Source: Anaerolineales bacterium UBA2200 (lineage in GTDB: Bacteria > Chloroflexota > Anaerolineae > UBA2200). Taken from it: a DNA stretch of 64,000 bases. The stretch spans positions 62,001 through 126,000 of the forward strand of contig DCVA01000042.1 in assembly GCA_002327925.1 (NCBI GenBank), given 5' to 3'. The first letter of the stretch is position 1. Every line of letters starts with the position of its first letter. Position numbers and translations under genes: made by a program. Under the pieces are notes generated by a model. It did not search any database. It was not told where the DNA came from and worked only from the letters and a program-made list of their open reading frames with translations. This document shows, one piece after another, positions 26,307 to 35,249 of this stretch.

Positions 26307-27329
26307 CTAGTAGCGATTGCCGCGCAGGTAATCGACGATGCCCCATGCTGCTCCAAGGCCAGATACCCACAGATCTGGTGGCAGGAAGAGACAGGACTGG
26401 ATTCCGAAAGCAAGCCCCCTCTCGCGAATCAGTACACGCAGGAAGCCGGCGTTCAGAAGTAAGAGCGACGCATATGTCAGGACTGCGGCTGCAATCGACG
26501 TCTTGCTTGTGGCGAGCAGAGAAGCCCCCACCATTGCAGGCAGGAGCCAGGCCGCAGGCACACTCAGGCCGAATGACAGGGGCACGGAAGCGTAGTATCT
26601 ATCTCCCGCCCGCCGGCCCTTCCGCTCCAGTCTCTTGCGCAGCCAGGTCTTGGTCAAGCCAGCCGAGCGTTCAAGGTCCGTCTTGAGCACGCCGGATAGC
26701 GTATAGGGCTTGAGATGCTCTACCTGCAGACGGCCGTCCAGCAGCACCTTGTGCCCCGCAGTATAAAGTCGCTGCCCGAAGTCAATGTCCTCCGTGACAC
26801 TTGCACCTTCATAGTTGGTGTCAAATCCCCCCATCTGCTCGAACAGGGGTTTCCGAATGGCAGCTATGCTGGTAAAGAACAGCCCTACCCCCTCTCTGGC
26901 GGCCCTCGTCTCTGCCAGGCGACTGTAGGTGTAGAACATCCACAGGTTCTTGAACTGGCTGGCAAAGTTGGCGTGTCTGATGCGAGGCCCCAGCAGCCCC
27001 ACCACACCTGCAACGGCGGGATCGCTCAGGTCTTCCGCCAGCAGTTGGAGTGTGTCCTGCCGGAAGAGGATATCCGAATCGGTAAAGAGCACAACAGGAC
27101 CACTTGCTAACCTCGCACCCAGGTTTCTGGCACCAGCGGCTCCCAGGATGGTCGGCGAACGCACCACTCTGCATCCGTGGGCCTCGGCAATCGCGGCTGT
27201 GTTGTCAATCGAGCAGTCATCCACCACGATTACCTCGGCTTCTGAATGCGAGGATGACCCGATCGCACCCAAACAGTCACCCAGGGTGGCAGCCGAGTTG
27301 CGGGCAGGAATCACGACCGAGATCAACAT
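26307..27329 (-). CDS. GT2 glycosyltransferase with C-terminal membrane helices
   Basis: A 340-residue enzyme. The GT-A domain opens with ISVVIPARNSAATLG, has VIVVDDCSIDNT, and DSD at about residues 84-86. The acceptor region reads GGFDTNYEG..VTEDIDFGQRL, the ED motif of membrane-associated GT2 enzymes. Three hydrophobic segments follow after residue about 240, so the enzyme is anchored in the inner membrane. ATG at 27329 gives a standard N-terminus with GGGGGA before it; a GTG at 27386 in frame would add 19 residues. Its donor and acceptor are unknown. Confidence 0.87.
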   Translation of the reverse strand: MLISVVIPARNSAATLGDCLGAIGSSSHSEAEVIVVDDCSIDNTAAIAEAHGCRVVRSPTILGAAGARNLGARLASGPVVLFTDSDILFRQDTLQLLAEDLSDPAVAGVVGLLGPRIRHANFASQFKNLWMFYTYSRLAETRAAREGVGLFFTSIAAIRKPLFEQMGGFDTNYEGASVTEDIDFGQRLYTAGHKVLLDGRLQVEHLKPYTLSGVLKTDLERSAGLTKTWLRKRLERKGRRAGDRYYASVPLSFGLSVPAAWLLPAMVGASLLATSKTSIAAAVLTYASLLLLNAGFLRVLIRERGLAFGIQSCLFLPPDLWVSGLGAAWGIVDYLRGNRY

Positions 27330-27391
27330 GCCCGTCCCCCCGCGCCTTTCGTTGTACCACTGGGTGGAAATCCACTCTGCCGCCACGACAT

Positions 27392-28993
27392 CTACCTTGC
27401 TCCGACAGGTGATTGGCTGTAGATGTAGATCTCGGCCGTCTCGAGGGCCCTCGGGAACGAGTCCACGACCTCCGCATCGCCAAGCAGCGAGTCAAAGTGG
27501 GCCTTGAGCACGCGAATCTGTGAAAATGAAGGATCGTTGGGGTAGCCCCCCAGTGTGGCGATGTACCAGAGCCGAGCCCCCGGCCGGAGTTCGGCCAGGG
27601 CATAGTCGACCGTGGGCTGGACATAGTCTGCTGCATTCAGCCACCTCTTCGACCATCCCAACCAGGTGATGTCCTCCACCCGCTCGAGGGCTGCGGGGAA
27701 AGCGGCTTGCTTCTGCTCGCCCTGGAAATAGTAGTTGAAGGTAGTCGCCACGTAATCCGGGGCGATGACAATGACATCATCGGGCCCGATGTGCTCGGTG
27801 GCGAAGGCGGCGATTTCGCGAAAGTTGGAGTGGCGCAGGCGGTAAGTCCAGGACACGGTCTTGACCCACAGTGCCGACAGGGCTACCAGCAGGGCCAGGC
27901 CCAGGAGGCGCGGCCGCACTGAGTTGACTCCGCGGGCAACGAGGAAGCACAGGGCAGGAAGCGAGACGAGAGTCACATAGGATGGAATGCTCTCGATGTC
28001 GCGGGGCGTCAGGACGGCTGCGAGCACGATAGGTCCGAAGAAGCCAATGAGCGCCAGGTTGAGCAAGGTGGAGAAGCGTAAGTAGAGCGCGGCGAAATCG
28101 CGTCGCAGTTCAAGAGTGAATGTCCCCAGAGCAATGATCGCCATCCATACGACCGGCCAATCGGCCGGCCAGGCGAGGCCGGTGAGTTCGTTGAAGAGGT
28201 TCAGTACGTTCTCCAGCCGCGAGTAGCGAGTGTGCCACGGCCCCATCACCGCGCCCTGCAGGCGCATCTGCTGCAGGAGCAGTGGGAGCTCTGGTAAGTA
28301 GAGCAACACTACACAGAGCTGCGCGCCTACCCAGGGCCAAAACAGCCGACGCGTCTCCCTGTGCCAGAGCAATTCCAGCAGGACAAACAGGTTCGCCGCC
28401 AGGACGAAGAAAGGGCCTGCATTGTGAGTGTACATCAGCAAGGCGAACGACAGCACCACGCCCCACCACACGGCGCTGCGCGGGCCCGCCGGGCGCTGAT
28501 CGGAGGGCCGGGTCACAAAACGGTAGGTGAAGTACAGGCCTGCGAGTGCCCCCAGGGACAGGATGGCGTACATCCGCACAGTACGAGCAACGATGATGTG
28601 GTGCGGGGACATGGCTGCCACGAATGCAGCGAGCAGGGCGACGTTCGGGTCGAACAGTTTGCGGCCTACCCAGTACACTGCCGGAATGAAGGCCAGCCCG
28701 ATAACAACAGACAGGAAGCGCAGGCTCCAGTCGCCGGGCCACAGGCGCTCCCAAAAGTGAAGCAGAAAGTAGTACAGGGGGGGGCTAACGTCGGCCGACG
28801 TCAGCGCCTGCAGGATCCCTCCCGGGAACGTGTGTCGGGCCAGAAACACCGTTTGGGTCTCATCGCGCCACAGCCCGAAGGTGTCCAGATGGTAGAGGCG
28901 GAATCCGGCGCCGATGGCCAAAACAACGGCGAAGAGAACGAGCTCTCGTCTGGTGATGCCAAGCCTGTTCAACCTCGCCCGCACACGACTCAT
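27392..28993 (-). CDS. GT39-type membrane glycosyltransferase
   Basis: A 533-residue GT-C-like membrane protein with Asp44-Glu45 in FGLWRDETQTVF, the loop motif SPPLYYFLLHFW of PMT_2/GT39 proteins, about ten to twelve helices and a soluble C-terminal portion. It starts directly after the stop of the GT2-methyltransferase fusion gene with no spacer. The loop motif is shared with the genes at 44062 and 45580, which places it in the same sub-group. It is probably an outer-face sugar transferase using a polyprenyl-phosphate donor. Confidence 0.87.
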   Translation of the reverse strand: MSRVRARLNRLGITRRELVLFAVVLAIGAGFRLYHLDTFGLWRDETQTVFLARHTFPGGILQALTSADVSPPLYYFLLHFWERLWPGDWSLRFLSVVIGLAFIPAVYWVGRKLFDPNVALLAAFVAAMSPHHIIVARTVRMYAILSLGALAGLYFTYRFVTRPSDQRPAGPRSAVWWGVVLSFALLMYTHNAGPFFVLAANLFVLLELLWHRETRRLFWPWVGAQLCVVLLYLPELPLLLQQMRLQGAVMGPWHTRYSRLENVLNLFNELTGLAWPADWPVVWMAIIALGTFTLELRRDFAALYLRFSTLLNLALIGFFGPIVLAAVLTPRDIESIPSYVTLVSLPALCFLVARGVNSVRPRLLGLALLVALSALWVKTVSWTYRLRHSNFREIAAFATEHIGPDDVIVIAPDYVATTFNYYFQGEQKQAAFPAALERVEDITWLGWSKRWLNAADYVQPTVDYALAELRPGARLWYIATLGGYPNDPSFSQIRVLKAHFDSLLGDAEVVDSFPRALETAEIYIYSQSPVGAR

Positions 28994-30268
28994 CTAAAGC
29001 TTCTCCCCGCCTGACTTCTCGAACAGAAGGATCATCTCTGAGCCAAGCACGTAATGGGTGGCCAGGTGACGGAATCCCAACCTGCCCATGAGCCGGACAA
29101 GGCCTCCCCGCGAGTAGTGCGTGATATGCTCATCGGCATAGGCATTTGGAGCGAACAGCTTGTAGAAGCGCTCAATTACCACCCATGAAAGCCGACCATA
29201 GTCCGGAGTACCCAACACCAGCCTGCCGCCTGTGGGAAGCAGACGCGCCATCTCGGCGAACGGCTGTTCTCCAGCGGGCAGGTGCTCAATGACCTGAGAG
29301 CAAAGCACCTGCTCAAACGAGCTGCTCGCGAATGGCAGTGCAAAGATGGAGGCGTGGACAAGTGGTTTGCAGTACAGGCGGCAGTAGAGCAGTTTCTGCT
29401 GCTGAACATCCAGACCCACAGTCTTCTGGCCGAGTGCTGACAGGATACGGCTCGAGCCGCAGCCGATGTCGAGGCAGGTCTGGTCTGGCCTGACCAGGTT
29501 GGTGATGATGCTGTAGCGCCGACGCTGCCAGTATCGCTGGAAGGCGATCGGGCTATCGTACGCCCGGGCATCATAGTCGGCCGAGGCAATGGAGTTGCGC
29601 AGCTTCCACATTCGCCAGAGGGTCTTCAGGTAGGCCATCCCAAAGCGCAGCAACTTGACCTTGGACCTGCCCTGATCTCGGGGAACGTAACGGAAAGGAA
29701 TCTCAGCGATCTTGTAGCCGCGGGCATAGACCTGGATCAGAATCTCCTCGAGAGCGTCAAAGTCGCTGCTTCTCAGGTCCAGGCCCCGGAGCACCGAAGC
29801 CCGGTAGAGACGAAAGCCACTACTGATGTCCTTGACTGGCAGGGAAAGGATCCGCGTATATACCTGGTTGAGAATGATGCTGAGAACGTGTCTGTAGCCA
29901 GGCATCTGCGTGGATCCCCCCTCAACGTAACGGGAGGCGACGACCAGTTCGGCACTCTGACGGGCACCCCAGAGGTTAGGCAATAGGTCCGGAGTGTGCG
30001 ACAGGTCCGCATCCATCGTGAGAATGTACTCACCCTTGGCGGCGGCAAATCCCGCCCACAGAGCTCCTCCGTAACCGGGTGACGTCTGCTGAAGAAGCGT
30101 CGCTCTTGCCGAGGAGCAGACCTGTGCCGTCTCGTCGGGCGAATGATTGTCAACGACGATGATTTCGTACTCGCAGCCAAGCTGCTGCAATGTCGAATGC
30201 AGCTGTGGCAGAAGCTTGGCCAGATTGCCTGCCTCATTCCAGGCAGGGATGACTACGCTGAGGTCCAT
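28994..30268 (-). CDS. Fused GT2 (DPM1-like) glycosyltransferase and SAM methyltransferase
   Basis: A 424-residue two-domain protein. Residues 1-225 form a DPM1-like GT2 domain: LSVVIPAWNEAGNLA, VVDNHSPDET, SPGYGGALWAGF, metal-binding DADLSHTPD (86-94) and the late RDQGRSKVK segment. Residues about 255-400 form a class I methyltransferase: motif I CLDIGCGSSRI (265-275), GLDVQQQKL, QVLCSQVIEHLP and LPTGGRLVLGTPD. Both domains keep their usual motifs, and the reading frame runs unbroken between them. The two activities may act on the same lipid-linked sugar. The gene lies seven bases after a GT39 gene and abuts another. Confidence 0.9.
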   Translation of the reverse strand: MDLSVVIPAWNEAGNLAKLLPQLHSTLQQLGCEYEIIVVDNHSPDETAQVCSSARATLLQQTSPGYGGALWAGFAAAKGEYILTMDADLSHTPDLLPNLWGARQSAELVVASRYVEGGSTQMPGYRHVLSIILNQVYTRILSLPVKDISSGFRLYRASVLRGLDLRSSDFDALEEILIQVYARGYKIAEIPFRYVPRDQGRSKVKLLRFGMAYLKTLWRMWKLRNSIASADYDARAYDSPIAFQRYWQRRRYSIITNLVRPDQTCLDIGCGSSRILSALGQKTVGLDVQQQKLLYCRLYCKPLVHASIFALPFASSSFEQVLCSQVIEHLPAGEQPFAEMARLLPTGGRLVLGTPDYGRLSWVVIERFYKLFAPNAYADEHITHYSRGGLVRLMGRLGFRHLATHYVLGSEMILLFEKSGGEKL

Positions 30269-30275
30269 CTGACTC

Positions 30276-31925
30276 CTAGGGTTTGTTTAGCTCAAAGACG
30301 ACCAGCTGCCCGAGCGGCCCGCGTTCAGTGTGTATCCGTTCCAACTCCACCGGCAGGCTTTCGCCGAACAGCAGGGGGGCGAATTGAGGCCTCAGTTGGC
30401 GTGTCTCAAGCTCGTCCAGGACAAAGAAGTCTACCTTGCTCTCTTTGGCGTAGGTCAGCAACTCGTCCAGCGAAGCATTGGCCGTGGGCTCCCACAGGGA
30501 CTCGGCGTAAAAAGCGATGGCTGGATAACGCGACATCACCACAGACCCCTGCGGGATATTGTCTCGCAGCCACAGGCCCAGTGTCTTGTGCTCAGGACGG
30601 AAGGAACCGGTGCTCGTATACTGGCTGATGACTTTCGGCTGCAATACCATCAGAAACAAGATGATCACAAGCGTTGGCAGCACCTTCAAGAGGAAGGTCG
30701 TCCTGACGCCAACCCGGTCGGCCGCATGGGAGTGCAGATTGCGAGCGGTCTCGCTGCACCAGGTGCCCATTTCCCATGCGCCCAGCGCCAACCATATCAC
30801 AAGTGTGGGCAGCAGGGTGGCGATGTAGCGATCCTGGATGAAGAATAGCACAAAGACCAGGACGGGGGTCAGCGATGCGCCAAGAAGCAGCTCCCCCTTG
30901 GCGCGTGCCTTGTCCCAGGCCGTTCTGAAGAAAGCTACTCCCATGAGGGGGAGCAGGTAGATGGACAGCATGGGCATGGAAAGCAAGGTGCCGATGAAGC
31001 GCCGAGCATTGCGCGCCACCAGCTCCAGAAACTGTGATGGATATGCACGGATGACGTCAAGCATGTTGACATGATAGCTCTCTCGTGAGAAGAAGAAGAC
31101 TTCCAGCCCTGTCGAGTCTAGGCCCCATGTGGCCAGGTCGAATGCGGCCGTATTGCCTTCAGAGAGGCCTATGCAGGTGATGAATGTCACCCCGGCCTTT
31201 TCGCTGACCATCCATGAGCCGGTCTGCAGGTAGACATGGTACGCAAAGGGGAGGAAGAGAAGCAAGAACCCGGTGGCATAGAGAGCCATGCCAACCCATA
31301 CAGCTCGGGAGGAAATCCGTTTCTCCAGGATCCAGACCAGGGCCAGCACCGCGGCGCCGACGGCCAGATAGGCAACCGCCTCTGGACGAATGAGGTAAGC
31401 GAACCCGAAGCAGGCCCCGGCGAGAAGAAACGCAATGCGCCGGGTGCGACGCATGGCAAGGAGAACCAGCAGGAGTCCGGAGTAGACGAAGAAGTAGTAG
31501 GGCGGCTCGGTGAAGGTTCCCCAGAGCGCGGGAGCCGTTGAGATGGCTGGGTAGATGGCTGTGAGCAATGCCGCTACATAGCCAACGCTCTTCCCGTACA
31601 TCTCCCTGGCGAGCAGGTAGATGGGGATGACCAGCAGGGCACCAAAGAGCACATAGCAGACGTTGCTGGATAACTCGAGATCACCAGTGATCAGGTAAAT
31701 AAGGCCAGAGAGCAAAGGGTATCCGGGCGAGTGGTGCACATCCGGGTAGCCAGTAAAGCTGTAGCCCTGGCCGGTAAGCCAGTTCCGTCCCAGCCAGAGG
31801 TAGAATGGTTCGTCACCCCAGACAATGCGCGCAGGCTGTAACACAGCGAGCAAGCGTACCGCAGCAGCCAGCAGGGTCACACTCAGCAGCGGCGCGAATT
31901 TGCGTATGTTCGGACTCTCTTTCAC
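30276..31925 (-). CDS. GT39-type membrane glycosyltransferase
   Basis: A 549-residue GT-C-like protein with Asp38-Glu39 in VWGDEPFYLWL, a TGQGYSFTGYPDVHHSPGYP loop and about 12 membrane helices, followed by a soluble tail with FFVLDELETRQLRPQF. It is the paralogue of the protein encoded at 17419-19056. The start is GTG at 31925 with GAGG seven bases before it. The 191-base gap upstream holds no gene and only a weak promoter-like pair (TTGTCA and AGCAAT, 17 apart on the minus strand). Likely a lipid-phosphate-sugar dependent transferase of unknown specificity. Confidence 0.87.
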   Translation of the reverse strand: MKESPNIRKFAPLLSVTLLAAAVRLLAVLQPARIVWGDEPFYLWLGRNWLTGQGYSFTGYPDVHHSPGYPLLSGLIYLITGDLELSSNVCYVLFGALLVIPIYLLAREMYGKSVGYVAALLTAIYPAISTAPALWGTFTEPPYYFFVYSGLLLVLLAMRRTRRIAFLLAGACFGFAYLIRPEAVAYLAVGAAVLALVWILEKRISSRAVWVGMALYATGFLLLFLPFAYHVYLQTGSWMVSEKAGVTFITCIGLSEGNTAAFDLATWGLDSTGLEVFFFSRESYHVNMLDVIRAYPSQFLELVARNARRFIGTLLSMPMLSIYLLPLMGVAFFRTAWDKARAKGELLLGASLTPVLVFVLFFIQDRYIATLLPTLVIWLALGAWEMGTWCSETARNLHSHAADRVGVRTTFLLKVLPTLVIILFLMVLQPKVISQYTSTGSFRPEHKTLGLWLRDNIPQGSVVMSRYPAIAFYAESLWEPTANASLDELLTYAKESKVDFFVLDELETRQLRPQFAPLLFGESLPVELERIHTERGPLGQLVVFELNKP

Positions 31926-32116
31926 CCTAGAACCTCACAAGTGCTTTCGACATTGCTCGAAGCCGGATGTGTGCTGACAACCACCGCGTCCAGATCCAAG
32001 AGGATGCTGGCTGTTGCAGCTACGAAAAGATGAACAGTGCCGGGCCCCGCGACGCGCGACGTAGACCAATGGGAAGTGGCTGAGACTTGCTGGGGAGAGC
32101 CTGGGAGTCGGTCGAA

Positions 32117-32605
32117 TCAAAGCCCGGCCTCTGCGCCGTCATCGGGGAGCTTCCGCTCAGCGGGAACCCCATGCTGTCCTGCGCTGTTGCGGACCCCTGC
32201 AGAGGCCAGCCGCTTCTCAGACTCTGCCACTCGCAGACTCAGCAGAGCGATTTCCTGGGTCAGTACTTTGATTTGGTCGCTATAGCGAGAAAGCCGCATC
32301 GAGAACTGGAACAGGATCAGCAGTAACGAAATGATGGCCAGCAGGAAGATCAAGGCTGGCGGGTACTCTATTCCGATAGCGTAGGCGACCCTGTCCAGGT
32401 AGTCAATGAACAAAGGCGACAGCACGAGCACGACAGCCGTGAACAGCCACAGCAGGGCGAACTCTTCCGAAAGCTTTTTGGTCCGGACGAGATTTACCAC
32501 AAATAGCAGGACGATCACGCCCAGGGCTATGGCAAATATCCTGGCGCGGCCCTCCATGGCGTCCTGCGCGGCCAGCGCGTTCAGCTCCTGGAATGGTACA
32601 TTCAC
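32117..32605 (-). CDS. DUF2304 family membrane protein
   Basis: A protein of about 162 residues with two to three membrane helices. The pattern RIFAIALGVIVLLFVVNLVR, then KKLSEEFALLWL, then VLVLSPLFIDYLDRVAYAIGIEYPPALIFLLA is that of DUF2304, cited in parts as landmarks. A coiled-coil stretch with SQI..LTQEIALLSLRV follows. Family members are often found beside GT2 polyprenyl-phosphate glycosyltransferases, as here. GTG at 32605 has GGAGG ten bases before it; the GTG at 32614 would overlap the deacetylase stop but has the ribosome site too close. Its role is not established; it may be a partner of the adjacent GT2 enzyme. Confidence 0.82.
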   Translation of the reverse strand: MNVPFQELNALAAQDAMEGRARIFAIALGVIVLLFVVNLVRTKKLSEEFALLWLFTAVVLVLSPLFIDYLDRVAYAIGIEYPPALIFLLAIISLLLILFQFSMRLSRYSDQIKVLTQEIALLSLRVAESEKRLASAGVRNSAGQHGVPAERKLPDDGAEAGL

Positions 32606-32610
32606 TGCGT

Positions 32611-33489
32611 TCACGCCTCCATTTCCTGCAACACAGTTCTCATCGGAGCGAAGGAGAACTGATCGAGCAGCGACGCCAGACGTGGCATCACTGCCTCTAT
32701 GTTGTAGTACGTTGCCCACCGCGATGGTAACGGCAGTTCCAGGCGCGGCGTCCGCGGGTAGGTCTCCCATGGATGCACATAGACCACAAATGGTCTCTGT
32801 CGATTGATCTGCCGGAGACACCGTAGTATCAGCCCGAAGGGCAGAACCCGAAGGTAGACTCCCCCGCAGACCGGGATACGCATCCCTGCCCACGAGCACA
32901 CCGACATGGGAAACTCCAGCAGGCAGTCTCGGGGATGGTCTCCACCGGGAGCCGCAGGCCCTTGACGGCCGGCGGTGGCTACGTCATCGAGAGAAGGGTA
33001 GTACGGCTCAAGCGGCCCCCCTGCGACGCCATACAGAGGCGTCTTGAGCGGGAAAATGCTCGAATCGTAATGATACCCCATTTCGAGCAGAACGGTCAAG
33101 GCCCACCTTGTGCTGTTGTCCAGTGAGAACGTGGGTGCGCGGTATCCGACGATCTCTACTCCAGGCACGGCTTTTCCCATCAGTTGCGCGAACTCTGCCA
33201 GATCAGAACGGAGCTCTTCGGGTGTCATCTGCCAGAGCGTTCTGTGGCTCATGCCGTGGCAAGCCAGCTCGTGCCCCTCATCGGCGATGGTACGGATCAG
33301 GTCCGGGTTGTTTCTCGCTACCTCGCCGACGACGAAGAAGGTCGCCTTGACATGCCGCGCGCGCAAGAGGTCGAGAAGAGCACCAGCAGACTCTGCGATT
33401 TGCGGCTCCTGCCGATCGGGAGCCAGAACCGGACGCACCAGCTCCGGGTGGTACCAGTCCTCGAGGTCGATGGTCAGGGCGTTACGCAC
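32611..33489 (-). CDS. Polysaccharide deacetylase (NodB-type, DUF3473-like C-terminus)
   Basis: A 292-residue carbohydrate esterase family 4-type protein. Metal ligands are visible: Asp11 in TIDLEDWYH and His78/His82 in CHGMSHRTL. The RAPTFS motif (about 117-122) and the C-terminal YVHPWE segment are those of the exopolysaccharide-locus deacetylases (DUF3473 type). GTG at 33489 is chosen because the protein then begins VRNALTIDLED, as in relatives, with GGGAG about ten bases before; it overlaps the GT2 stop by eight bases. No signal peptide is seen, so it probably acts on a cytoplasmic lipid-linked or nucleotide-bound N-acetyl sugar. Confidence 0.88.
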   Translation of the reverse strand: MRNALTIDLEDWYHPELVRPVLAPDRQEPQIAESAGALLDLLRARHVKATFFVVGEVARNNPDLIRTIADEGHELACHGMSHRTLWQMTPEELRSDLAEFAQLMGKAVPGVEIVGYRAPTFSLDNSTRWALTVLLEMGYHYDSSIFPLKTPLYGVAGGPLEPYYPSLDDVATAGRQGPAAPGGDHPRDCLLEFPMSVCSWAGMRIPVCGGVYLRVLPFGLILRCLRQINRQRPFVVYVHPWETYPRTPRLELPLPSRWATYYNIEAVMPRLASLLDQFSFAPMRTVLQEMEA

Positions 33490-34291
33490 AGGGGGTGCTC
33501 TCTCCCGTTTCGGGTCGGGACGGACTGGCCGCATGCCTGCGCACAGCGTTACTGTGAGTGGTCTGGCGCAGCAGGACAATCAGTATGGCGAGGAACATCT
33601 TGAACACGTAGTAGACCGGCTTCCAGCTCGAGTGCATGGATACACCGCTGAGGCGCTCTCGCATGACTACAGGGACTTCTGCGATCCGAAAGCCAGCGTA
33701 GTGCAGGAGCAGGATCGTGTCGGCATCCGGGAAATCGACCGGATAGTTGTCGGTGGCGAAGAAGGCCATCACATCACCATTGAGCACTTGAAATCCAGAG
33801 GTCGGATCGGTAATCTTCTGACCTGTGAGAGCCGATACGATCCTGGAGAAGATGCCCATTCCAAGGCGTTTGGCGAATGTGGTGTGGTATTCCATCTGCC
33901 CCAGAAAGCGGGAACCCAGGGCAACGTCAGCCGCACCTTCCCGCACAGGGCGCAGAAGGTCTGGGATGCAGGATGCAGAATGCTGTCCATCCGCATCCAT
34001 CATCACTCCGATGCCGTAGCCGCGGTCCACGGCATAGCGAAAGCCGGCCTGCACGGCTCCGCCGTAGCCCAGGTTGTTCGGCAGGCTCAGTACCTGCGCA
34101 CCCTCCTGTGCGGCCACGGTCGCAGTGTCATCGCTTGAGCGGTCATCTACAACGAGGCAATCCAACGCCAGGCCTGTGGCCCTCACCTCTCTGAGGACCT
34201 GGCCGATGTTCCCTGCTTCGTTGTGCGCTGGGATGATCAGCAGCGGGGGCTTCCCGCTTGAATGCTGGCGGTCCACAGTGGTCACTTGCAT
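33482..34291 (-). CDS. GT2 glycosyltransferase, DPM1-like with C-terminal membrane segment
   Basis: A 269-residue GT-A glycosyltransferase with PLLIIPAHNEAGNIG, VVDDRSSDDT, LPNNLGYGGAVQAGF and metal-binding DADGQH at 99-104. A hydrophobic helix (FKMFLAILIVLLR) lies near the C-terminus, as in polyprenyl-phosphate glycosyltransferases that bind the membrane. ATG at 34291 has AGGAG five bases before it and begins one base after the epimerase stop. Gene order GT2, deacetylase, DUF2304 is tight and overlapping, so the three products probably work on one lipid-linked amino sugar. The sugar itself is unknown. Confidence 0.9.
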   Translation of the reverse strand: MQVTTVDRQHSSGKPPLLIIPAHNEAGNIGQVLREVRATGLALDCLVVDDRSSDDTATVAAQEGAQVLSLPNNLGYGGAVQAGFRYAVDRGYGIGVMMDADGQHSASCIPDLLRPVREGAADVALGSRFLGQMEYHTTFAKRLGMGIFSRIVSALTGQKITDPTSGFQVLNGDVMAFFATDNYPVDFPDADTILLLHYAGFRIAEVPVVMRERLSGVSMHSSWKPVYYVFKMFLAILIVLLRQTTHSNAVRRHAASPSRPETGESTPCA

Positions 34292-34292
34292 A

Positions 34293-35249
34293 CTACTCCT
34301 GACCTCCTCGCCCTGCCTCTGGTGAGGTTTGGCGGTTCCAGGCGATGATCTCGTCGATCCTGTCTTCCAGCCGCTCTTGCGGATCATAATGCAGCAGGCG
34401 CTGGGCCTTTCGAATATCTGCGATGGAGTTGCGTACCTCTCCCGCATGCTCGGCCACATGCTGGGGCCTAATTGTGGGATCTAACCTGTGACAGAGCAGC
34501 GTGGCAATGCGATTGACTGTTGTGCCGGCACCAGAGCCGACGTTCAGCACCTCACCGCTGACATCGCTTTGCATTGCCAGAAGCGTCGCATTGGCCACGT
34601 CACCCACATACACAAAGTCCCGACACTGCTCGCCGTCGCCATAGATGACAGGGGCTTCACCGAGGAAAAGGCGCCGAATGAAGATGGTGATGACGCCCAC
34701 GTAGGGTGTGAAGGTCTGGCGCGGCCCATAGGTGTTGAAATACCGAAGAGCTACGGACTGGAAACCCGCCTGGGTGGCAACAAGACGCACGTACCTCTCG
34801 CAGGCCAGTTTCGCCACTCCGTATGGTGAGAGCGGAACCGTGTCATAGCTCTCCGGGATGGGTACGGGCCTTGGAGAGTCCGCGTATACTGCCATAGAGG
34901 AGGCATAGACGAGTTTGTTTACTCGGGCCGTCGCACAGCAACGCAACACGTTCAAGGTGCCCATGAGATTCGTTTCGGCATCGCCGTAGAAACCTTCGAC
35001 GGATGCACGAATGCTTACCCGGGCAGCGAGGTGAAACACGCCCTGCACGCCCGACATCGCCGCACTGACAGCGTGCGGATCTCGGACGTCGCCCTCTATG
35101 AACGTGGCGTTTGTTGGAACGTTCTCCCGTTTGCCGACGGACAGGTCATCGAGCACGACCGTATCGATGCCTGCTTCGAGCAGCCGCTCCACCAGGTGCG
35201 AGCCGATGAAGCCTGCCCCTCCTGTCACCAGGACTCGACTAAAGCGCAT
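34293..35249 (-). CDS. NAD-dependent epimerase (UDP-glucose 4-epimerase-like extended SDR)
   Basis: A 318-residue extended SDR with VTGGAGFIGSHL (8-19), DLSVGKRENV, HLAARVSIRASVE, catalytic Tyr143/Lys147 in SPYGVAK, and RYFNTYGPRQ. These are hallmarks of GalE/WbpP-type NDP-hexose(amine) epimerases. ATG at 35249 has AAGGA eight to nine bases before it and overlaps the nucleotidyltransferase stop by 11 bases. Next to an RmlA-like enzyme and a deacetylase it likely supplies an activated sugar. It retains all active-site residues, unlike the SDR at 23354-24373. Confidence 0.9.
   Translation of the reverse strand: MRFSRVLVTGGAGFIGSHLVERLLEAGIDTVVLDDLSVGKRENVPTNATFIEGDVRDPHAVSAAMSGVQGVFHLAARVSIRASVEGFYGDAETNLMGTLNVLRCCATARVNKLVYASSMAVYADSPRPVPIPESYDTVPLSPYGVAKLACERYVRLVATQAGFQSVALRYFNTYGPRQTFTPYVGVITIFIRRLFLGEAPVIYGDGEQCRDFVYVGDVANATLLAMQSDVSGEVLNVGSGAGTTVNRIATLLCHRLDPTIRPQHVAEHAGEVRNSIADIRKAQRLLHYDPQERLEDRIDEIIAWNRQTSPEAGRGGQE

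Noticed and set aside
31926..32116. A promoter in the 191-base gap (TTGTCA with AGCAAT)
   Set aside because: The -10 box matches at only three of six positions, so it was not listed as a feature.
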